A stretch of DNA of 64,000 bases from Streptomyces liliifuscus (GCF_016598615.1 NZ_CP066831.1:1550001-1614000); one strand, 5' to 3'. Numbered from the stretch's first letter, positions 32,381-41,001 are shown. Program-made: numbers and translations. Notes: a model not told the origin generated them from the letters alone.

Positions 32381-32967
32381 CCTCCGACGCCAGGGCCGAC
32401 CCCAAGGCCGACCCCAGGGCCGAGCGCACCCGGGCCAAGCTGCGCCGGGCCCTCCTCGACGAGTGCGCCCGGCGGCCGCTCGCGGAGGTCAGTGTCGCCG
32501 CACTGGTGCGCGCGGCCGGGGTCGGCCGGGCCACGTTCTATCTGCACTACGCCGACCTGGAGGCGCTGGCGGTCGACGCCTGCGCCGATGTCGTACGGGA
32601 CGCCGTGGACGCCCTGCACGCCTGGCGGGGCAGGCCGGACCCCAGGTCGGCGCCGGACGCCCTGCTCACGTTCTTCGCGGGCCTGCCCCCTCACGCCCCG
32701 CTCTACCGCGCCCTGTTGAGCCCGGGCGGCGGCGGACCGCTGGGCCGCGTGCTCCACCAGGACCTGCGGGCCCGCAGTCTCGCCGAGCGTGAACTCGTCG
32801 GCGCGCCGGAGGCCCCGCTCATCGCCTCCGCCGTCGCCGCGACCTTCGCGGGCGTCCTCGCCGACTGGCTGCACGGGCTCCTCGATGCCACCCCCGAGGA
32901 GATCGCCCACAAGGCATGGCGCCTGCTCGTGGCCCTGCACGCGACCCGCTGGGACCCCGACCGGTAG
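32377..32967 (+). CDS. TetR-family transcriptional regulator
   Basis: 196 aa, GTG at 32377 overlapping the DUF1304 stop. The helix-turn-helix lies at about residues 15-60: RTRAKLRRALLDECARRPLA, then VSVAALVRAAGVGRATFYLHY, with YLHYADLEAL as the typical end of the DNA-binding domain. The C-terminal domain is the TetR_C group found with RTRxKLRxAL-type N-termini. It would repress its own two-gene operon, and perhaps the divergent GNAT gene, through the 53-bp palindrome at 31944-31996. It is convergent with the secreted protein gene that ends at 32972. Confidence 0.87.
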   Translation: MTSDARADPKADPRAERTRAKLRRALLDECARRPLAEVSVAALVRAAGVGRATFYLHYADLEALAVDACADVVRDAVDALHAWRGRPDPRSAPDALLTFFAGLPPHAPLYRALLSPGGGGPLGRVLHQDLRARSLAERELVGAPEAPLIASAVAATFAGVLADWLHGLLDATPEEIAHKAWRLLVALHATRWDPDR

Positions 32968-32971
32968 GACG

Positions 32972-33850
32972 TCAGGCGCAGCCCATCCCCTTCTTCACCG
33001 CCGGCCACGCCTCCACCCCGTCCGGCGTGCGGACGTACGCCTTCTTCTTGTCGGCCGTCAGCCACAACTGCCGCTCGCCGTGCCGGTAGCCGGTGTCGCG
33101 GGCGCCTTCGGGCAGGGTGACGTCCCCGTCGTACGGAGCGGTGAGCAGCCCGGACAGCACGCCCTCGGGGTCACGGGCGTACAGCACGCGCTTCGCGCCC
33201 TGACCGAGTGCCAGGAAGTGCGCCGACTGCCAGTCGCAGTGCTCCGAGCCCTGGGAACTGCTGATGGTGGTGACCGGGAGCCGACGGCCGCGCGCGTCGT
33301 TCCAGACCTCGTGCCCCTGGTCGTCGGTGAAGCTCTCGGGGAACTCGGCCGGATCGCACGAGGCGGTCGTCTCCGGGCCCCAACCGGGCCTGTTCGGCTG
33401 GTCCTTGGCGACGATGACGGCCACCTTGGTCCGACCGCCGACGTCGTACGAGAAGAGCACGCGGTCCCCGTCGTCGCGCTCCACGCGGTAGCCGGTCCTC
33501 GGAACGTTCGGCTGCTCGATCTCGAAGAAGGCTTCAAGCCCTTCCGCCGGGGTCGAACCGCCGTCGCGCCTGCTCCAGTTGCCCCCGAACCCGCCCGAGT
33601 GGATGTCCCCCTCGCACTCCAGAGCCAGCCCCGCCGCGCCCGACTCCGCCTCGGTCGCCCTCCGGCTGTCCTCGTCGTACTCCTTGTGCGGCACGCGCAG
33701 CGGTCCGCCGTAGGGCGTGGGCGAAGCGGGCCCGCCCGCGATGAGCCCTCCGTCGGTGTGCCCCTTCTCGCTCTCCACCAGCACTGTCACGAGTGTCGCG
33801 ACCGTCACGATTCCCGCCACCGCCAGTCCGCCCGCCCTGATCCCCCGCAT
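32972..33850 (-). CDS. Membrane-anchored or secreted protein of unknown function
   Basis: 292 aa, ATG at 33850 after a G-rich site. A single N-terminal hydrophobic segment (LAVAGIVTVATLVTVLV) suggests a signal anchor, and the remainder is soluble, extracytoplasmic and rich in charged residues. Three Cys residues in the exported part (in LECEGD, ASCDPAEF and EHCDWQ) plus the penultimate Cys suggest disulfides. No domain is recognised. It stands between a TetR gene and the GlxA-type regulator gene without obvious operon partners. Confidence 0.65.
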   Translation of the reverse strand: MRGIRAGGLAVAGIVTVATLVTVLVESEKGHTDGGLIAGGPASPTPYGGPLRVPHKEYDEDSRRATEAESGAAGLALECEGDIHSGGFGGNWSRRDGGSTPAEGLEAFFEIEQPNVPRTGYRVERDDGDRVLFSYDVGGRTKVAVIVAKDQPNRPGWGPETTASCDPAEFPESFTDDQGHEVWNDARGRRLPVTTISSSQGSEHCDWQSAHFLALGQGAKRVLYARDPEGVLSGLLTAPYDGDVTLPEGARDTGYRHGERQLWLTADKKKAYVRTPDGVEAWPAVKKGMGCA

Positions 33851-33932
33851 GGCGCCCCCTGCCTGCCGTGTCGTCGTATCCCTCCTCCGACGCACGAGCC
33901 GCGCAGGACGTTCAGACGGAGTTCGTCGCCCT

Positions 33933-34952
33933 TCAGCTCTGCCGGGCCGCCTGGAACGTACGCCGGTAGGCCCCCGGCGAGACGCCGATCGCCGCGTGCA
34001 GATGCTGGCGGAGCGAGGTGCCGGTCGCGAAGCCGACCTCGCCCGCGATCTGGTCCACCGGCAGATCGCTGGCTTCGAGCAACTGCCGTGCACGGACGAC
34101 GCGTTGCTGGATGAGCCAGCGGCCGGGGCTCATCCCGACCTCGTCGTTGAACCGGCGGGCGAACGTGCGCAGACTCATCCGGGCGTGGGCGGCCAGATCG
34201 GACAGGGTCAGCGGCTCGCCGAGGCGTTCCAGGGCCCACTGCCGGGTGGCCGCGGTACCCGCGGTCGAGGGGTCGGGCACCGGCTGCTCGATGTACTGGG
34301 CCTGACCGCCGTCCCGCCACGGCGGCACCACACAGGACCGGGCCACCCGGTTGGCCAGCTCGCTGCCGTGGTCCTTGCGCACGAGGTGCAGGCAGACGTC
34401 CACGCCTGACGCGGCTCCCGCCGAGGTGAGGAGTGCGTCCTCGTCGACGAACAGCACATCGGCGTCCAGGTCCACGTCCGGGAACATCTTCCGGAACAGC
34501 GGGGCCAGCTGCCAGTGCGTCGTCGCCCGTCGTCCGGCGAGCATCCCCGCCGCCGCCAGGACGAAGGCCCCCGTGCAGATGGATACGATCCGGGCGTCCG
34601 GCCTGATCGCCCTCAGCGCCGCGGCCACCTCCTCGGGGAGATCGGCGCTGATCCGCGACAGGGCGAACGGCGGGATGACGACGGTGTCGGCCGTCCGCAG
34701 CACCTCCGGGCCGTGTTCGACGGTGATCGAGAAGTCCGAGCTGCTGCGCACCGGCTGCCCGTCGACCGTGCAGGTCAGCACCTCGTACCGCCCCTCGGCC
34801 GAGCCGAAGACCCGGTTCGGGATGCCGAGCTCGAAGGGGTAGACCCCGTCCAGGGCCAGGACGACGACCCGCTCCACGGGTCCTTCGTACTCCCCGTGCC
34901 GGGAGGTGTCGGTCGGGTCGGGGCGCTCCCCGCAGGACGTCTGAAGCAGCAT
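33933..34952 (-). CDS. GlxA-type transcriptional regulator (DJ-1/PfpI domain plus AraC HTH)
   Basis: 339 aa. The N-terminal DJ-1/PfpI-like domain (residues about 27-195) has the elbow SICTGAFVLAAAG with its conserved Cys and ATTHWQLAP. The C-terminal AraC/XylS domain contains both helix-turn-helices (LSDLAAHARMSLRTFARRF and IAGEVGFATGTSLRQHL). Such regulators often activate or repress an adjacent catabolic or redox gene. Here the partner is the divergent oxidoreductase at 35023, and a perfect palindrome AATGGCAATCTTGCCATT lies between the two genes. ATG at 34952 gives a short variable tail before the domain; a later start is possible. Confidence 0.9.
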   Translation of the reverse strand: MLLQTSCGERPDPTDTSRHGEYEGPVERVVVLALDGVYPFELGIPNRVFGSAEGRYEVLTCTVDGQPVRSSSDFSITVEHGPEVLRTADTVVIPPFALSRISADLPEEVAAALRAIRPDARIVSICTGAFVLAAAGMLAGRRATTHWQLAPLFRKMFPDVDLDADVLFVDEDALLTSAGAASGVDVCLHLVRKDHGSELANRVARSCVVPPWRDGGQAQYIEQPVPDPSTAGTAATRQWALERLGEPLTLSDLAAHARMSLRTFARRFNDEVGMSPGRWLIQQRVVRARQLLEASDLPVDQIAGEVGFATGTSLRQHLHAAIGVSPGAYRRTFQAARQS

Positions 34953-34970
34953 GGCACGATCCTATCGAAC

Positions 34971-34988
34971 AATGGCAATCTTGCCATT
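34971..34988. promoter_or_regulatory. Operator candidate of the GlxA-type regulator
   Basis: AATGGCAATCTTGCCATT, a perfect palindrome with 8-bp arms and 2-bp spacer, in the 70-base gap between the divergent regulator and oxidoreductase genes. It is AT-rich relative to its surroundings. Its position suits control of both promoters. Confidence 0.65.
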
Positions 34989-35022
34989 TCCTCGGCTGTC
35001 GTGGACCGGCAGGCTGAAGCAC

Positions 35023-35973
35023 ATGAGCACTGAGAACACGATGCGCGCAATCAGTCAGGACGTCCTCGGCGGTCCCGAGGTCCTCAAGGAAGTGGAGCTG
35101 GAGATCCCGAAGCCCGGACCGAGCGAGGTGCTGATCCGGGTGCACGCGGCGGGCCTCAACCCGACCGACTGGAAGCACCGGGCGAACGGCGGCTTCCTCG
35201 GGAAGCCGCCGTTCGTCCTCGGCTGGGACGTGTCCGGGGTCGTCGAGGCGATCGGCCTCGGCGTCACCCTCCACAAGCCGGGCGACGAGGTCTTCGGCAT
35301 GCTGCCTTACCCGTACGGCGTAGGGGCGCACGCCGAGTACGTCACCGGTCCCGCACGGGCCTTCGCGCACAAGCCGGCCGAGGTCGACCACACCCAGGCG
35401 GGCGCGATTCCGCTGGCCGCGCTGACCGCCTGGCAGGCGCTGGTCGACACGGCGGACGTCCGGCCGGGGCAGCGGGTGCTGATCCATGCGGCGGCCGGCG
35501 GAGTGGGACATCTGGCCGTGCAGATCGCCAAGGAGCGCGGGGCCCATGTGATCGGCACGGCCAGCTCGGGCAAGCACGAGTTCCTGCGGAGCCTGGGCGT
35601 CGACGAGACGGTCGACTACCGGGAGACCGACTTCGCCGAGGTCGTGCGGGATGTCGACGTCGTACTGGACACGATCGGGGGCGACTATCGGTCGCGGTCC
35701 CTCAAGACCCTCCGGCCGGGCGGGCTGCTGGTGTCGATCCTGCCGTCCGGGTCACCGGCGCTTTCCGAGGAGGCGCAGGGGCTCGGTGTGCGGGCGGTGG
35801 AGCTGCTCGTGGAGGCCGATCAGGGCGGGATGCGGTCGATTGCCGAGCTGGTCGCTGCGGGGAAGCTGCGTGCCACGGTTGCCGAGGTGTTTCCGTTGGC
35901 CGAGGCCGCGAAGGCACATGCGGTGGGCGACACCGGACGGACCGTGGGGAAGCTTGTTCTTCAGGTTCGGTAA
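35023..35973 (+). CDS. NADP-dependent oxidoreductase (zinc-free MDR, quinone-oxidoreductase type)
   Basis: 316 aa. Medium-chain reductase without the zinc-ligand Cys cluster. The N-terminal GroES-like domain (GPSEVLIRVHAAGLNPTDWK, GWDVSGVVEAIG) is followed by a Rossmann domain with the NADPH loop HAAAGGVGHLAVQIAKERGA. These enzymes reduce quinones or activated double bonds. ATG at 35023 is used; an in-frame ATG at 35041 (MRAISQ) is a good alternative. Divergent from the GlxA-type regulator, which probably controls it. Confidence 0.87.
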   Translation: MSTENTMRAISQDVLGGPEVLKEVELEIPKPGPSEVLIRVHAAGLNPTDWKHRANGGFLGKPPFVLGWDVSGVVEAIGLGVTLHKPGDEVFGMLPYPYGVGAHAEYVTGPARAFAHKPAEVDHTQAGAIPLAALTAWQALVDTADVRPGQRVLIHAAAGGVGHLAVQIAKERGAHVIGTASSGKHEFLRSLGVDETVDYRETDFAEVVRDVDVVLDTIGGDYRSRSLKTLRPGGLLVSILPSGSPALSEEAQGLGVRAVELLVEADQGGMRSIAELVAAGKLRATVAEVFPLAEAAKAHAVGDTGRTVGKLVLQVR

Positions 35974-36027
35974 CACGTTGTGGGGCGCGGGGTGCCACCG
36001 GTGGTGTTGAGCCGCGGGCCGGTGGTG

Positions 36028-36062
36028 GCTGGTCGCGCAGTTCCCCGCGCCCCTTACGGGGC
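36028..36062 (-). repeat. Copy C of the window repeat
   Basis: On the minus strand reads CCCGTAAGGGG then GCGCGGGGAACTGCGCGACC. It can form a stem through CCCGTAAGGGG and GCGC/GCGC pairings, and lies in the 91-base gap between the oxidoreductase and the alcohol dehydrogenase ends (convergent), where it may act as a terminator. Confidence 0.75.
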
Positions 36063-36064
36063 AC

Positions 36065-37174
36065 TCAGGCGAAGGTGAGTACCGGCTTGATCGTCTTGCC
36101 CGCGGCCATGTCCTGCACCGCCTGGCCGATGTCCTTGAACGCGTAGGTGCTGATCAGCCGGTCCAGCGGAAGTCGGCCCTCGCGGACCAGTCTGACCAGG
36201 GCCGGGATCGCGGTCTGGGTCTCCTGGTCGCCGAGGGTCAGGCCCACCAGTCGCTTGCCGCCGAGCATTCCGTTGACGTCCAGGGCGACCTCGGAACCGA
36301 ACGGCGGGGCGCCGACGATCACCGCCGTACCGCGCGCGGCGAGCGCGTCCACGCCCTTGCGCAGGACGATGACGTTGCCGGTGGTCTCGACGACCCCGTC
36401 GGCCCCCGCCCCGCTCGTGATCAGCTGGACCGCCTCGACGATGTCCGCCTCGTTGGCGTTCACGGTGTGGGTGGCGCCCAACTCCCTTGCCAGTTCGAGC
36501 CGTTCGACCACCTTGTCGACGGCGATCACCGTGGTCGCGGGCGTCAGTGCGGCGGCCATCACCGCCGACAGACCGACCGCACCGGCGCCCAGGACCACGA
36601 CCGTGTCGCCCGTACGGGGCTCAAGGACGTTCCAGACCGCGCCCACCCCTGTCTGTACACCGCAGCCCAGCGGCGCGAGGGACTCCAGCGGGATGTCCCT
36701 GTCGACCTTGACGAGGCTGCGCTCGTCCACCAACGCCCGCTCGGCGAAGGAGGACTGGCCGAAGAAGTGGCCGCCGAGCGGGGCCCCGTCACGGCTGATG
36801 GTGGCGGAGCCGTCGGCGCGGCGTCCGCCGAGGAGGTTCAGCGGCAGCCAGGCGGCGCAGTACGCCGGGTGACCGTCGCGGCAGTTGCGGCAGGAACCGC
36901 AGGAGGTGAAGGACAGCACGACGTGGTCGCCGGGCTCGACGCCCGCGACGTCCGGGCCGACGGCCTCGACGATCCCGGCCCCCTCGTGGCCCAGTACGCC
37001 GGGCAGCGGGAACGGCAGGCCGCCGCTCGCGACCCCGAGGTCCGTGTGACACAGGCCCGCGGCCACGATGCGGACCAGGACCTCATGGGCGCGGGGCTCG
37101 TCGAGCTCCACGTCGGCGAGGGTGAAGGGCGCTCCCCCGGACTCGACCACGGCTGCGCGAGTGGTGGTGGACAT
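36065..37174 (-). CDS. Zinc-dependent alcohol dehydrogenase (MDR)
   Basis: 369 aa. Class III/aryl-alcohol-type dehydrogenase oxidising an alcohol to an aldehyde with NAD(P)+. The catalytic zinc ligands lie in GLCHTDLG and LGHEGAG, the structural zinc cluster is CGSCRNCRDGHPAYC, and the coenzyme loop is VLGAGAVGLSAV. The overall pattern resembles benzyl-alcohol dehydrogenase (XylB-like) proteins. It lies 57 bases downstream of an aldehyde dehydrogenase, so the pair would oxidise an alcohol through to the acid; the MarR gene divergent from that operon is the probable regulator. Confidence 0.9.
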   Translation of the reverse strand: MSTTTRAAVVESGGAPFTLADVELDEPRAHEVLVRIVAAGLCHTDLGVASGGLPFPLPGVLGHEGAGIVEAVGPDVAGVEPGDHVVLSFTSCGSCRNCRDGHPAYCAAWLPLNLLGGRRADGSATISRDGAPLGGHFFGQSSFAERALVDERSLVKVDRDIPLESLAPLGCGVQTGVGAVWNVLEPRTGDTVVVLGAGAVGLSAVMAAALTPATTVIAVDKVVERLELARELGATHTVNANEADIVEAVQLITSGAGADGVVETTGNVIVLRKGVDALAARGTAVIVGAPPFGSEVALDVNGMLGGKRLVGLTLGDQETQTAIPALVRLVREGRLPLDRLISTYAFKDIGQAVQDMAAGKTIKPVLTFA

Positions 37175-37231
37175 ACTGCGAACTCCCTTGGATGAGGGTG
37201 AGTTGAAGGGGTGAGCCCGGCTGCGGGGCGC

Positions 37232-38689
37232 TCAGTCGAACGAGATGACGACGGACTTGACCTTGGTGTAGGAGGCGAGCGCCTCGGGCCCGTACTCGCG
37301 TCCGAAGCCGGAGGCCTTGACCCCTCCGAAGGGCACCGCGGGGTCGAGCATCGCCCAGTCGTTGACCCACACGATGCCCGCCTGGAGCCGGTCGGCGACG
37401 CGGTGCGCACGGGCCAGGTCGGTGGTCTGCAGGCCCGAAGCCAGGCCGTACGGCGTGGAGTTGGCCAGCTCGACGGCCTCGTCCTCGGAGTCGAAGGGCT
37501 GCACGGTGAGGACCGGGCCGAAGATCTCCTCCTGGACCACACGGGAGTCGTTGGACAGGCCCGCGATGACCGTGGGCTTGTAGTAGAAGCCGCCGTTCAG
37601 GTCGAGGCGCTCGCCGCCGCACACGATGCGGCCACCCTCCTTGCGGGCCAGTTCGACGTACTCCTCGACCTTCCGCAGGTGCTTCTCCCCCGCCATCGGC
37701 CCGACGACGGTCTCGGGCTCCCGGGGGTCGCCGACCGGTACGCCGGGGACGGCGTCGGCGAGGATGCCGACCACGGTGTTGTAGAGCGGACGCGCGACGA
37801 GCAGGCGCGGGCCGCCCATGCAGAACTGGCCGGTGTTGAAGACGAAGCCCTTGATGACCGCGCCGATGGCCTTCTCGACGTCGGCGTCCTCGAAGACGAT
37901 GTGCGCCGCGTTGCCGCCGAGCTCCATGGTGACCGACTTCAGGCCCTCGCCGGCGACGCTCGCCGCGTGCCGGCCCACCGCGGTCGACCCGGTGAAGGCG
38001 ATCTTGTCGACGCCGGGGTTGCGCAGGAGCGCCTCGCCCGCGACCGGTCCCGTGCCGGTGACGACGTTGTAGACACCGTCCGGGACGCCCGCCCTCTGGA
38101 GCAGACCGGCCATGTAGAGGGCGCTGAGCGGGGTCTCCTCGGCCGGCTTGTGCACGACCGTGTTGCCGGCCGCGAGTGCCGGGGCGATCTTCGAGCCCGC
38201 GAGGATCAGCGGGAAGTTGAAGGGCGTGATGGCGGCGACGACACCGATCGGGCCGGGCTTGGTGTAGGCGAGGCCGTTGAGCGGGGTGTCCCGGGTCGCG
38301 CCGTCCAGGGTCCAGGCGAGGGAGGCGTAGTACTCGTAGTCGTTGGCCGCGTTCGTCACGTCGACCGCGTGGCACAGCGTGATCGGCTTGCCGACGTCCT
38401 GGCTCTCCAGGGCCGCGATCTCGTCCGCGTTCTCGCGGATCAGCTCGGCGACGCGGTGCAGCACCCGGCCGCGCTCACGACCGCTCATGGTGGCCCACGG
38501 TCCGTTGCCGAACGCCTTCCGCGCGGCGCGTACGGCCGTGTCGACGTCGGTGGCGGAAGCCTCCGCGACCGTCGTGACCACCTGGCCGGTGGACGGATCG
38601 AACACGTCCGTACGCGCTCCGTCGGCCGCCTCGCGCCACTGTCCACCGATGAACAGCTGCCCGGGCCCGCTCTCGAAGGTGGTCGTCAT
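37232..38689 (-). CDS. NAD(P)-dependent aldehyde dehydrogenase
   Basis: 485 aa, ATG at 38689 behind AGGAGTGG. Complete aldehyde dehydrogenase: TPFNFPLILAGSKIAPALA, the coenzyme loop FTGSTAVG, Glu-256 in MELGGNAAH and catalytic Cys-290 in NTGQFCMGG. Betaine-aldehyde, aminobutyraldehyde and aromatic aldehyde enzymes share this pattern. First gene of a two-gene operon with the alcohol dehydrogenase. Two MarR-type operators lie between it and the divergent MarR gene, so induction by an aldehyde- or acid-like ligand is expected. Confidence 0.92.
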   Translation of the reverse strand: MTTTFESGPGQLFIGGQWREAADGARTDVFDPSTGQVVTTVAEASATDVDTAVRAARKAFGNGPWATMSGRERGRVLHRVAELIRENADEIAALESQDVGKPITLCHAVDVTNAANDYEYYASLAWTLDGATRDTPLNGLAYTKPGPIGVVAAITPFNFPLILAGSKIAPALAAGNTVVHKPAEETPLSALYMAGLLQRAGVPDGVYNVVTGTGPVAGEALLRNPGVDKIAFTGSTAVGRHAASVAGEGLKSVTMELGGNAAHIVFEDADVEKAIGAVIKGFVFNTGQFCMGGPRLLVARPLYNTVVGILADAVPGVPVGDPREPETVVGPMAGEKHLRKVEEYVELARKEGGRIVCGGERLDLNGGFYYKPTVIAGLSNDSRVVQEEIFGPVLTVQPFDSEDEAVELANSTPYGLASGLQTTDLARAHRVADRLQAGIVWVNDWAMLDPAVPFGGVKASGFGREYGPEALASYTKVKSVVISFD

Positions 38690-38722
38690 TGCCCACTCCT
38701 CAGCCTCGATCGCCAAGATTTC

Positions 38723-38745
38723 AACCAACAGGATTCCTGTTGGTT
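38723..38745. promoter_or_regulatory. MarR operator candidate 1
   Basis: Perfect palindrome with 11-bp arms (AACCAACAGGA and TCCTGTTGGTT) around a single T, with core ACAGGATTCCTGT. It lies 34 bases before the aldehyde dehydrogenase start. The core recurs at 38761-38775, defining a shared ACAGGWTTCCTGT site. Confidence 0.75.
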
Positions 38746-38760
38746 CGCAGTCTCTTTACA

Positions 38761-38775
38761 GACAGGTTTCCTGTC
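38761..38775. promoter_or_regulatory. MarR operator candidate 2
   Basis: GACAGGTTTCCTGTC, 6-bp arms around TTT, sharing ACAGG/CCTGT with the palindrome at 38723-38745. It lies 20 bases before the MarR start, where it could block the gene's own transcription. Confidence 0.7.
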
Positions 38776-38794
38776 AATGCCCTAGGCTGAACGC

Positions 38795-39223
38795 ATGGTC
38801 GTCACCAAGGCACTCCCATCGCTCCTGTACATGGTCAAGCAGGTGGAGCTCGTCGTACGGTCCCGCCTCGACGAGTTGCTGAAGCCCACGGGGATCACCG
38901 CACTGCAGTACACCTCGCTCACCGTCCTGGAGCGGCACGACGGCCTGTCCGCGGCGCAGCTCGCCCGCGACTCGTTCGTGACCGCGCAGTCCGTGGCCGA
39001 TGTGATCCGGTCCCTGGAGACCCGCGGTCTCGTACGGCGCGAGCGCAATCCCCGCAACCGCCGCGAGCTGCTGATTCTCCTCACCGAGTCTGGCCGCGAT
39101 GTGCTCGCTCGGCATGCCGAGCCCGTGCGGGAGCTGGAGGAGCGCATGGTCCGGGATCTCACGGCGCACCAGACGGACCAGTTCCGGCAGGCGCTGTCGA
39201 AGGCGTGGCAGTCGCTGTCCTGA
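38795..39223 (+). CDS. MarR-family transcriptional regulator
   Basis: 142 aa, standard for a MarR dimer subunit. The winged helix is LSAAQLARDSFVTAQSVADVIRSLE with wing GLVRRERNPRNRRELLILLT, flanked by dimerisation helices. It is divergent from the aldehyde/alcohol dehydrogenase operon, and two palindromes with a common core lie between, the normal layout for a repressor released by an aromatic or aldehyde ligand. No ribosome binding site of strength is visible just before the ATG, so translation may be leaderless or weak. Confidence 0.9.
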   Translation: MVVTKALPSLLYMVKQVELVVRSRLDELLKPTGITALQYTSLTVLERHDGLSAAQLARDSFVTAQSVADVIRSLETRGLVRRERNPRNRRELLILLTESGRDVLARHAEPVRELEERMVRDLTAHQTDQFRQALSKAWQSLS

Positions 39224-39410
39224 AACTGAGGAGCGACACGTCCTTTAAATCGAAGACATATGTCAATCGAACATGCTGAAATTCACCCCATCGAGGGTAA
39301 CTTGCTGTGTGGGGACCGGTTTGGCGGCCGCCAGCCGCACACGGCCGCGTTCACGCTCACGGAACGACGTCACCCTGGCCCCCGGTGACCCTGTTGGAGG
39401 TGATGTCGTC

Positions 39411-39791
39411 GTGCGCAACGAGTCCGCGCCGTTCACTCCTCATCTGCGTGTCCACCAGGACCGCGGGCACACCGTGCTGGAGTTCCACGGAGAGATCGAC
39501 ATCATCGCGGCGCTGGACATCGTCCCGGCCCTGGACGCGGCCACGGGTCACCCGGCCGCGCGGGTCGTGCTCGACCTGAGGCACATCGAGTTCTTCGACT
39601 GCTCGGGCCTGCGCCTGCTGTACCGGGCCCGACGCCGGGTCCTCGCCCGGGGCGGGCGACTGCACCTCGTCTGCACCCACCCGCTGACCCTGCGCATCCT
39701 GCACGTGACCGGGCTCGACGACGTGCTCCCTCCACTGTCGACCATGGAAGAGGCCCTCGGCCGACCCGAGACCGCCTCGGAGTCGTTATGA
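39411..39791 (+). CDS. STAS-domain anti-sigma-factor antagonist
   Basis: 126 aa, GTG at 39411 with GGAGGT 9 bases upstream. Single STAS domain: VLEFHGEIDIIAALDIVPAL, VVLDLRHIEFFDCSGLRLLYRA and HPLTLRILHVTGL. FDCSGL contains the Ser (residue 65) phosphorylated by the partner anti-sigma kinase in SpoIIAA/BldG-type systems. The partner kinase and sigma factor are not nearby. The last sense codon is TTA (39786-39788), the rare bldA-read leucine codon. Confidence 0.88.
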   Translation: MRNESAPFTPHLRVHQDRGHTVLEFHGEIDIIAALDIVPALDAATGHPAARVVLDLRHIEFFDCSGLRLLYRARRRVLARGGRLHLVCTHPLTLRILHVTGLDDVLPPLSTMEEALGRPETASESL

Positions 39792-40135
39792 CAGCGCTCC
39801 GCCACTGCAGAATCTCGCCGGCCTGACCGACCCCGACCGTCCCGTCGCCGTACCTGATCGCCAACGGAGCGATGGACCGGCCTGGACGCGGGTAGTCGCC
39901 ATGGCGGCGGTGGCGGGGGCGCTCCACAGAAGTCGCCGTTGAAGTCGCACGTGATGTGTGAGGGCAGAGGAGCGGAAGGCTCTCTGTGCGGCCGTTCGTT
40001 GCTCGTGGTGTGTTCCGGGCAACAGCCCTCGCTCCAGGCAGTCACCGAGGTTCTTACGTGGTCAACCATTCGGTCAACACGCCTGTCTGGCCATGGATTT
40101 GAGGGGCACTAGGAAGGAGGAAGGAGGACGGCCAC
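39792..40135. other. Intergenic region before DUF4230 gene
   Basis: 344 bases without a convincing gene. It holds a direct repeat GGTCAAC at 40060-40066 and 40072-40078 and, just before the next start, a long purine-rich tract (about 40110-40130) serving as ribosome binding site. No terminator hairpin of note. Confidence 0.5.
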
Positions 40136-40786
40136 ATGACGACGTCCCTGAAGCGCATGCCCGGATGGGCCAAGATCCTGAGCGCGGTCGTGCTGGTTCT
40201 GGTGATACTCGGTGCCGGGCTGCAGCTGAGCCTGCTGCCCGGGCTGCGTGACGTTTTCCGCGAGGAGACCCACGACCGGACAGGACCCACGCTCCTCAAG
40301 TCCATTCAGGACATGAGCCGTTACGACGCCGCCTCGGGCAACTTCCAGGTGGTGGTGGATCTGGAGAAGGACACCAAGTACCTGCCGGACGCGGTCCGTG
40401 GCACCCGCACCCTGTACGTGGGGGCGGGCACCGTGGACTCCTATGTCGACCTCGGAAAGATCCGCGACGAAGACGTGAAGGTCAACAAGGACCGCACGTC
40501 GGCCACGCTCAGGCTCCCCCACGCCGCCCTGGGCAAGCCCGCACTCGACCCCGACCAGTCCTACGCCGTCTCCAAGCAGCGCGGTCTCCTCGACCGGCTC
40601 GGCGACGTCTTCTCGGACAACCCGAACGACGAGCGGGCCGTCCAGCGGCTCGCCGCCCGGCACATCGGTGACGCCGCGAAGAAGACCGAGCTGACCGCCC
40701 GCGCCGAGGAGAACACCACCGCCATGCTCAAGGGGCTGCTGGGCTCCCTGGGCTTCAAGGAGGTGAAGGTGACGTACGGGTCATGA
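40136..40786 (+). CDS. DUF4230 membrane-anchored protein
   Basis: 216 aa, ATG behind an extended AGGAAGGAGGAAGGAGG tract. A single N-terminal membrane segment (ILSAVVLVLVILGAGLQLSL) precedes an extracytoplasmic domain of the DUF4230 type, with GPTLLKSIQDMSRYDAASG and QVVVDLEKDTKYLPD as recognisable parts. Function unknown; members are common in actinobacteria and firmicutes. It is followed by a strong terminator at 40868, so it forms a single-gene unit. Confidence 0.85.
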   Translation: MTTSLKRMPGWAKILSAVVLVLVILGAGLQLSLLPGLRDVFREETHDRTGPTLLKSIQDMSRYDAASGNFQVVVDLEKDTKYLPDAVRGTRTLYVGAGTVDSYVDLGKIRDEDVKVNKDRTSATLRLPHAALGKPALDPDQSYAVSKQRGLLDRLGDVFSDNPNDERAVQRLAARHIGDAAKKTELTARAEENTTAMLKGLLGSLGFKEVKVTYGS

Positions 40787-40867
40787 GCCTCGGCCCGTGA
40801 CTCCGGCCCGTGACCTCGGCCCGCGCACGCTCGTCGACGCCACCGTCGCCTCTCCGGCCCGAGCACA

Positions 40868-40908
40868 CCGATCGCCCCGGCAGCACGCAGGAAAGCCGGG
40901 GCGATCGG
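40868..40908 (+). terminator. Terminator after DUF4230 gene
   Basis: Hairpin with perfect 14-bp arms, CCGATCGCCCCGGC (40868-40881) and GCCGGGGCGATCGG (40895-40908), and a 13-base loop, lying 82 bases after the DUF4230 stop. Confidence 0.8.
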
Positions 40909-41001
40909 CGGTTCAGGCCCGGCACACATGTCGTCGGCATCCTCGACCCCTTCGGGGGTACTCGCCTGTCATCGGACGACAGTTGAAAACTGGAGGGTTG
41001 A

